Shown: in pieces, positions 6,676 to 9,146 of the stretch
Numbering within the stretch: position 1 is the first letter of the stretch
Layout: the number at the start of each line of letters is the position of its first letter
NCBI GenBank assembly: GCA_015222985.1
Contig: JADFWI010000447.1
Span: forward strand, 1-9,146
Direction: 5' to 3'
Source of the DNA: Pseudomonadota bacterium
GTDB lineage: Bacteria > Desulfobacterota > Desulfobacteria > Desulfobacterales > C00003060
Length of the DNA stretch: 9,146 bases
Position numbers and translations under genes: made by a program
The notes under the pieces: model-generated
Database searches by the model: none
Seen by the model: the letters and a program-made list of their open reading frames with translations, nothing else
What the model was told of the DNA's origin: nothing

Positions 6676-7638
6676 CTAAGTCACAGCCTTGAGAAAGCTC
6701 TCTAATCCCTGCATGCCGTCTACGTTGTGCACCTCATGCGGGTAAGTATCCGGAACAATTTTGCGAAGGAGCCCGCTTAACACCTTTTTTGGCCCAACCT
6801 CAACGAAAGTTTCGATGTTCTCATCTTGCATTTTGCACATTGACTCGTACCATCGAACAGGGCTGCAAAGCTGGCTAGACATGATCTCCTTGATCCTATT
6901 AGGATCTGATTCGTAATCTGCCGTTACATTGAACAGTACCGGCGTGTTGGGAGCATCAAATGGCATCTCTTCCAAGAAGGCATTGAAATCCTGCTCAGCT
7001 CCGCGTATCAACTCGCTGTGCCATGCCCCGCTTACTTTCAAAGGAATCCCTTTTCCTCCCTGGGCCGCAGCCAGTTCGGACGCGTATTCCACGGCATCGG
7101 GCGCTCCGGTGATGACGATCTGCTGTGCCGTGTTGTGATTGGCAACGGCCACTATTCCTTTTTCCTGCGCCTCGTCAACAATTTGACGCACCGTATCGAT
7201 ATCAAGCTTTACTATGGCATGCATGGCCCCCTTGTGTTTGGTCGCCTCGCGATGCATTAGGTGGCCCCTCTTAAAGACCAGTTTGCACGTGTCTTCACCG
7301 CTTGTTACTCCAGCGGCCTTAAGAGCGCTGTACTCTCCAAGGCTGTGGCCGGCGGTCAGGTCAGGCTCGATCCCTTCCTTTTGGAGCGCAGCCAGGCAGG
7401 CCATGTTCACTGCTGTAACTGCCGGCTGAAGGTTCACGGTCATGGTGAGGTCTTCCATGGGGCCCTTAAAACAGAGCTTTGATATGTGGCTCTTTGTCAC
7501 TTCGTCCACCATGTCGAAGATCTCACGGACGAAATCATATTCCTGATACATGTCAAGGCCCATCCCAACCACCTGGGAGCCCTGTCCGGGAAAAAGAAAA
7601 GCTAGTTTTTTCTTCAAGGCATAAGTCCTATTAGTCAC
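6676..7638 (-). CDS. fabD: malonyl-CoA:ACP transacylase
   Basis: The protein (320 residues from the GTG at 7636-7638) transfers malonyl groups from CoA to acyl carrier protein for fatty acid synthesis. The motifs are FPGQGSQVVGMG (16-27), the nucleophile elbow GHSLGEYSAL (S99), the carboxylate-binding arginine in FKRGHLMHR (R124), and the catalytic histidine in GAWHSELI (H207). The conserved Arg argues for malonyl rather than a neutral acyl group. The start is uncertain. The GTG has no near ribosome binding site, whereas TTG at 7615-7617 has AGGA 8 bases upstream and would give an N terminus KKKLAFLFPGQGSQ, close to the family norm of about 310 residues. The gene sits between hemA (89 bp upstream) and the cupin regulator, not with fabH, fabG and acpP. 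It could therefore be a second copy for a dedicated acyl pathway. Confidence 0.9.
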   Translation of the reverse strand: MTNRTYALKKKLAFLFPGQGSQVVGMGLDMYQEYDFVREIFDMVDEVTKSHISKLCFKGPMEDLTMTVNLQPAVTAVNMACLAALQKEGIEPDLTAGHSLGEYSALKAAGVTSGEDTCKLVFKRGHLMHREATKHKGAMHAIVKLDIDTVRQIVDEAQEKGIVAVANHNTAQQIVITGAPDAVEYASELAAAQGGKGIPLKVSGAWHSELIRGAEQDFNAFLEEMPFDAPNTPVLFNVTADYESDPNRIKEIMSSQLCSPVRWYESMCKMQDENIETFVEVGPKKVLSGLLRKIVPDTYPHEVHNVDGMQGLESFLKAVT

Positions 7639-7721
7639 TGGTCATTGGTTGTCGGTCCTATTTGTTTCAAAACAATTCCGTACGGCATGAATGTAACCTG
7701 TGAACGGTTACTTTTTGTCAT
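7635..7721 (-). CDS. possible 28-codon leader ORF between hemA and fabD
   Basis: ATG at 7719-7721 opens a 28-codon frame (begins MTKSNRSQVTF, ends TTNDQ) with TGA at 7635-7637. GGAGGGG (7731-7737), at the very end of hemA, lies 9 bases before this ATG and would be a strong ribosome binding site; it has no other obvious use. The TGA overlaps the fabD GTG in a GTGA arrangement, typical of translational coupling. The codons also span a perfect 6-bp inverted repeat, GTAACC/GGTTAC (7693-7711). No family is recognised. It might be a coupled leader or simply a chance frame. Confidence 0.3.
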   Translation of the reverse strand: MTKSNRSQVTFMPYGIVLKQIGPTTNDQ

Positions 7722-7727
7722 ATCGCT

Positions 7728-9029
7728 TTACCCCTCCGGTTCGTTTTCATTCGACTCATCGAGGTTGAAGAGCCTGCGGGTGATGTCCACATGAAGGGAT
7801 TGCTTGTCCTTGTGCCCGCCTTGTTTCAAGAAGGTAGTGGGGTCGTGCAAGATCTTATTGACAAGGGCTGCGGTCAACCGGTCAATGGCAGCCCTGTCCT
7901 CCTCGGATACTGAATGGAGACAGGCAAGTGTTTTTTTCAGTTCTTTTTGGCGGATTTCCTCCATCTTATCTCTGAGGCCGACAATCGTGGGCACCACATC
8001 GAGGGCTCGGAACCATCTCCGAAACTGAACGACAGCGGCATCTACAATCCGCTCCCCTCTGAGCGCCTCCTGCTGACGCTCCTCTATGTTTTCCTGAATG
8101 GCGCTTTTCAGATCATCAATATCGTAAACATATACATTATTGATCCGGTTGATCTCGGGGTCTATATCCCGTGGCACGGCAATGTCAATAAAAAAAAGGG
8201 GCCGGTTTCTGCGGGCGCGCATGAGCCCCTTAAAATCATCCCGGACCAGGACATATTGGCGAGCCCCGGTTGAACTGATGACGATGTCCACCTCTTTGAG
8301 ATAGTTGCGAATCTCTTCGAATCGGATGGCCGTTCCCCTGAATCTCTCGGCAAGTTCAAGACCTCGCTCAAACGTCCGGTTGGCCACAAAGATGGGCCTG
8401 GCCCGATTATTGACCAGGTGCTCAACGGCCAGTTCCGCCATTTCGCCTGCGCCAAGGAGCAAGACGGCTTTTCCTTCAAGTTCGCCAAAGATCTTGCGAC
8501 CCAACTCCACAGCCGCATAGCTAATGGATACCGCGTGGTCTCCAATACCGGTTTCCGTGCGCACCCGCTTTGCCACGGAAAATGACTTGTGCATGAGGCG
8601 ATTCAGAATCACACCGCAGGTCCCGTAATTACACGCATCCGCGTAGGAGTCCTTGATCTGCCCAAGGATCTGCGGTTCGCCAACGACCATGGAATCAAGG
8701 CTTGAAGTCACGCGAAAGATGTGGCGCACGGCTTCATCCCCGTTGTATACATAAAGCGCTTGCTCAAAGGTATGACGCGGTGTGTCCTTGAATTCGGCCA
8801 TGAAATCCTTTAGGGCCTCAACGGCCTCGGGCACATCTTGGGTGGCCAGGAGAAACTCCACGCGGTTGCAGGTGGAAAAGAGGGCGATCTCGTCCACACA
8901 GTGGTGTTGGTGCATGGTCTCCAGAATTTGGGCGGTGTCTTCACTGGAAAAGGCCAGGCGTTCCCGCACTTCCACGGGGGCTGTCTTATGATTAAGGCCT
9001 ATTGCGACAATATGCCTTTTTACTGCCAT
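7728..9029 (-). CDS. hemA: glutamyl-tRNA reductase
   Basis: The 433-residue protein has the usual full length. It reduces glutamyl-tRNA(Glu) to glutamate-1-semialdehyde with NADPH, the first committed step of C5-pathway tetrapyrrole synthesis (heme, siroheme, cobalamin) in the cytoplasm. The catalytic domain begins IVAIGLNHKTAPVEVRERLA and holds the nucleophile C54 in FSTCNRVEF. VVGEPQILGQIKDSYADA (115-132) is the family signature, and the NADPH-binding domain shows LLLGAGEMAELAVEHL (190-205) and ISSTGA. The C-terminal part (about 310-425) is the helical dimerisation domain. GGAG lies 9 bases before ATG 9029. Neither hemC nor the usual cytochrome-assembly neighbour is visible in the window, but the upstream side is cut off by its edge. 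fabD follows downstream, probably on the same transcript. Confidence 0.96.
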   Translation of the reverse strand: MAVKRHIVAIGLNHKTAPVEVRERLAFSSEDTAQILETMHQHHCVDEIALFSTCNRVEFLLATQDVPEAVEALKDFMAEFKDTPRHTFEQALYVYNGDEAVRHIFRVTSSLDSMVVGEPQILGQIKDSYADACNYGTCGVILNRLMHKSFSVAKRVRTETGIGDHAVSISYAAVELGRKIFGELEGKAVLLLGAGEMAELAVEHLVNNRARPIFVANRTFERGLELAERFRGTAIRFEEIRNYLKEVDIVISSTGARQYVLVRDDFKGLMRARRNRPLFFIDIAVPRDIDPEINRINNVYVYDIDDLKSAIQENIEERQQEALRGERIVDAAVVQFRRWFRALDVVPTIVGLRDKMEEIRQKELKKTLACLHSVSEEDRAAIDRLTAALVNKILHDPTTFLKQGGHKDKQSLHVDITRRLFNLDESNENEPEG

Positions 9030-9064
9030 TTGGCTTGTCTCCGGAAATTCCCCAAAACAGCCCT

Positions 9065-9146
9065 GACGGCTTCGTAAAAAGTCAAAAAACGTCCTTTTTT
9101 GTCATTCCGGGCTCTCCGCCATAGGCTCTGGCCCGCAGGCGGGCGA
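9065..9146. repeat. partial, inverted relative of the 5.1-kb palindromic repeat
   Basis: GACGGCTTCGTAAAAAGTC (9065-9083) matches GACGGTCTCGTAAAAAGTC (5102-5120) at 17 of 19 positions. Read on the minus strand, this copy shows CCAGAGCCT (9123-9131), CCGGAATGACA (9100-9110) and GACTTTTTACG, in the same order as the copy at 5091-5242 (there 5144-5152, 5189-5199 and 5216-5226). A different hairpin, GCCCGC/GCGGGC (9131-9144), replaces the internal one. The element continues past the window edge, and its end lies about 35 bp upstream of hemA. Confidence 0.6.

Noticed and set aside
7667..7680. Near-perfect palindrome TTGTTTTGAAACAA (minus strand) as an operator
   Set aside because: It is a short AT-rich palindrome, seen only once in the window, and there is nothing to link it to the cupin regulator.
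7693..7711. GTAACC/GGTTAC hairpin as a hemA terminator
   Set aside because: The T run lies on the wrong side for leftward transcription (it follows the stem only on the plus strand), so it does not fit termination of hemA.
8162..8545. 127-codon leftward frame within hemA
   Set aside because: It is an out-of-frame shadow of hemA, whose NADPH-binding motif lies in the other frame over the same bases.
1..9146. CRISPR array, tRNA or rRNA genes, phage or defence module
   Set aside because: No regularly spaced direct repeats, no cloverleaf-like sequence and no phage, transposase or nuclease motifs were seen on either strand.

Overview
The window looks like bacterial chromosome from a Desulfobacterota-type (former Deltaproteobacteria) organism. 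This is an inference from the protein style (a MoeA fused to a periplasmic-binding-protein-like domain, an AcuC-like deacetylase, a standalone ModE-type winged helix) and from the short palindromic repeats of the 'CGTAAAAAGTC ... ATTCCGG' type. No rRNA or other marker fixes the lineage. No tRNA, rRNA, CRISPR array, phage gene or transposase gene was seen.

Left part (1-1466): the last codons of a possible rightward gene end at 45 and run straight into a terminator-like hairpin. A short leftward ORF (155-310) resembles the C-terminal half of an ACT domain and may be a gene remnant. A clear promoter-like sequence (329-364) then precedes a rightward gene for a membrane protein that joins a MauE/DoxX-like redox membrane domain to a thioredoxin-like domain with a CLHC motif.

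Centre-left (1467-4873, all leftward): a tight three-gene unit reads in the order ModE-type winged-helix regulator, MoeA fused to a PBP-like domain, then a histone-deacetylase/AcuC-family enzyme. The first two genes overlap by 11 bp and the next gap is 16 bp, so they are probably co-transcribed. The first two point to molybdenum or tungsten cofactor assembly; the deacetylase is an unexpected partner.

Centre (4874-5308): a 435-bp stretch without a gene holds two different small palindromic elements in tandem. One is 145 bp with 19-bp terminal inverted repeats and TA at each outer edge. The other is about 125-150 bp with 12-bp inverted repeats, two internal hairpins and a 13-bp direct repeat on each side. 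They lie directly upstream of both divergent transcription units.

Right part (5309-9146): a rightward HAD-family phosphatase gene converges with a leftward group read as hemA (glutamyl-tRNA reductase), fabD (malonyl-CoA:ACP transacylase), then an XRE-type regulator with a C-terminal cupin domain. A possible 28-codon leader ORF with a good ribosome binding site lies between hemA and fabD, and its stop overlaps the annotated fabD GTG. A partial, inverted relative of the second palindromic element begins upstream of hemA and runs off the window end.

Most of the genes belong to recognisable families. The least ordinary points are the regulator/MoeA-PBP/deacetylase unit, the paired palindromic elements, the possible hemA-fabD leader ORF, and the ACT-like remnant.
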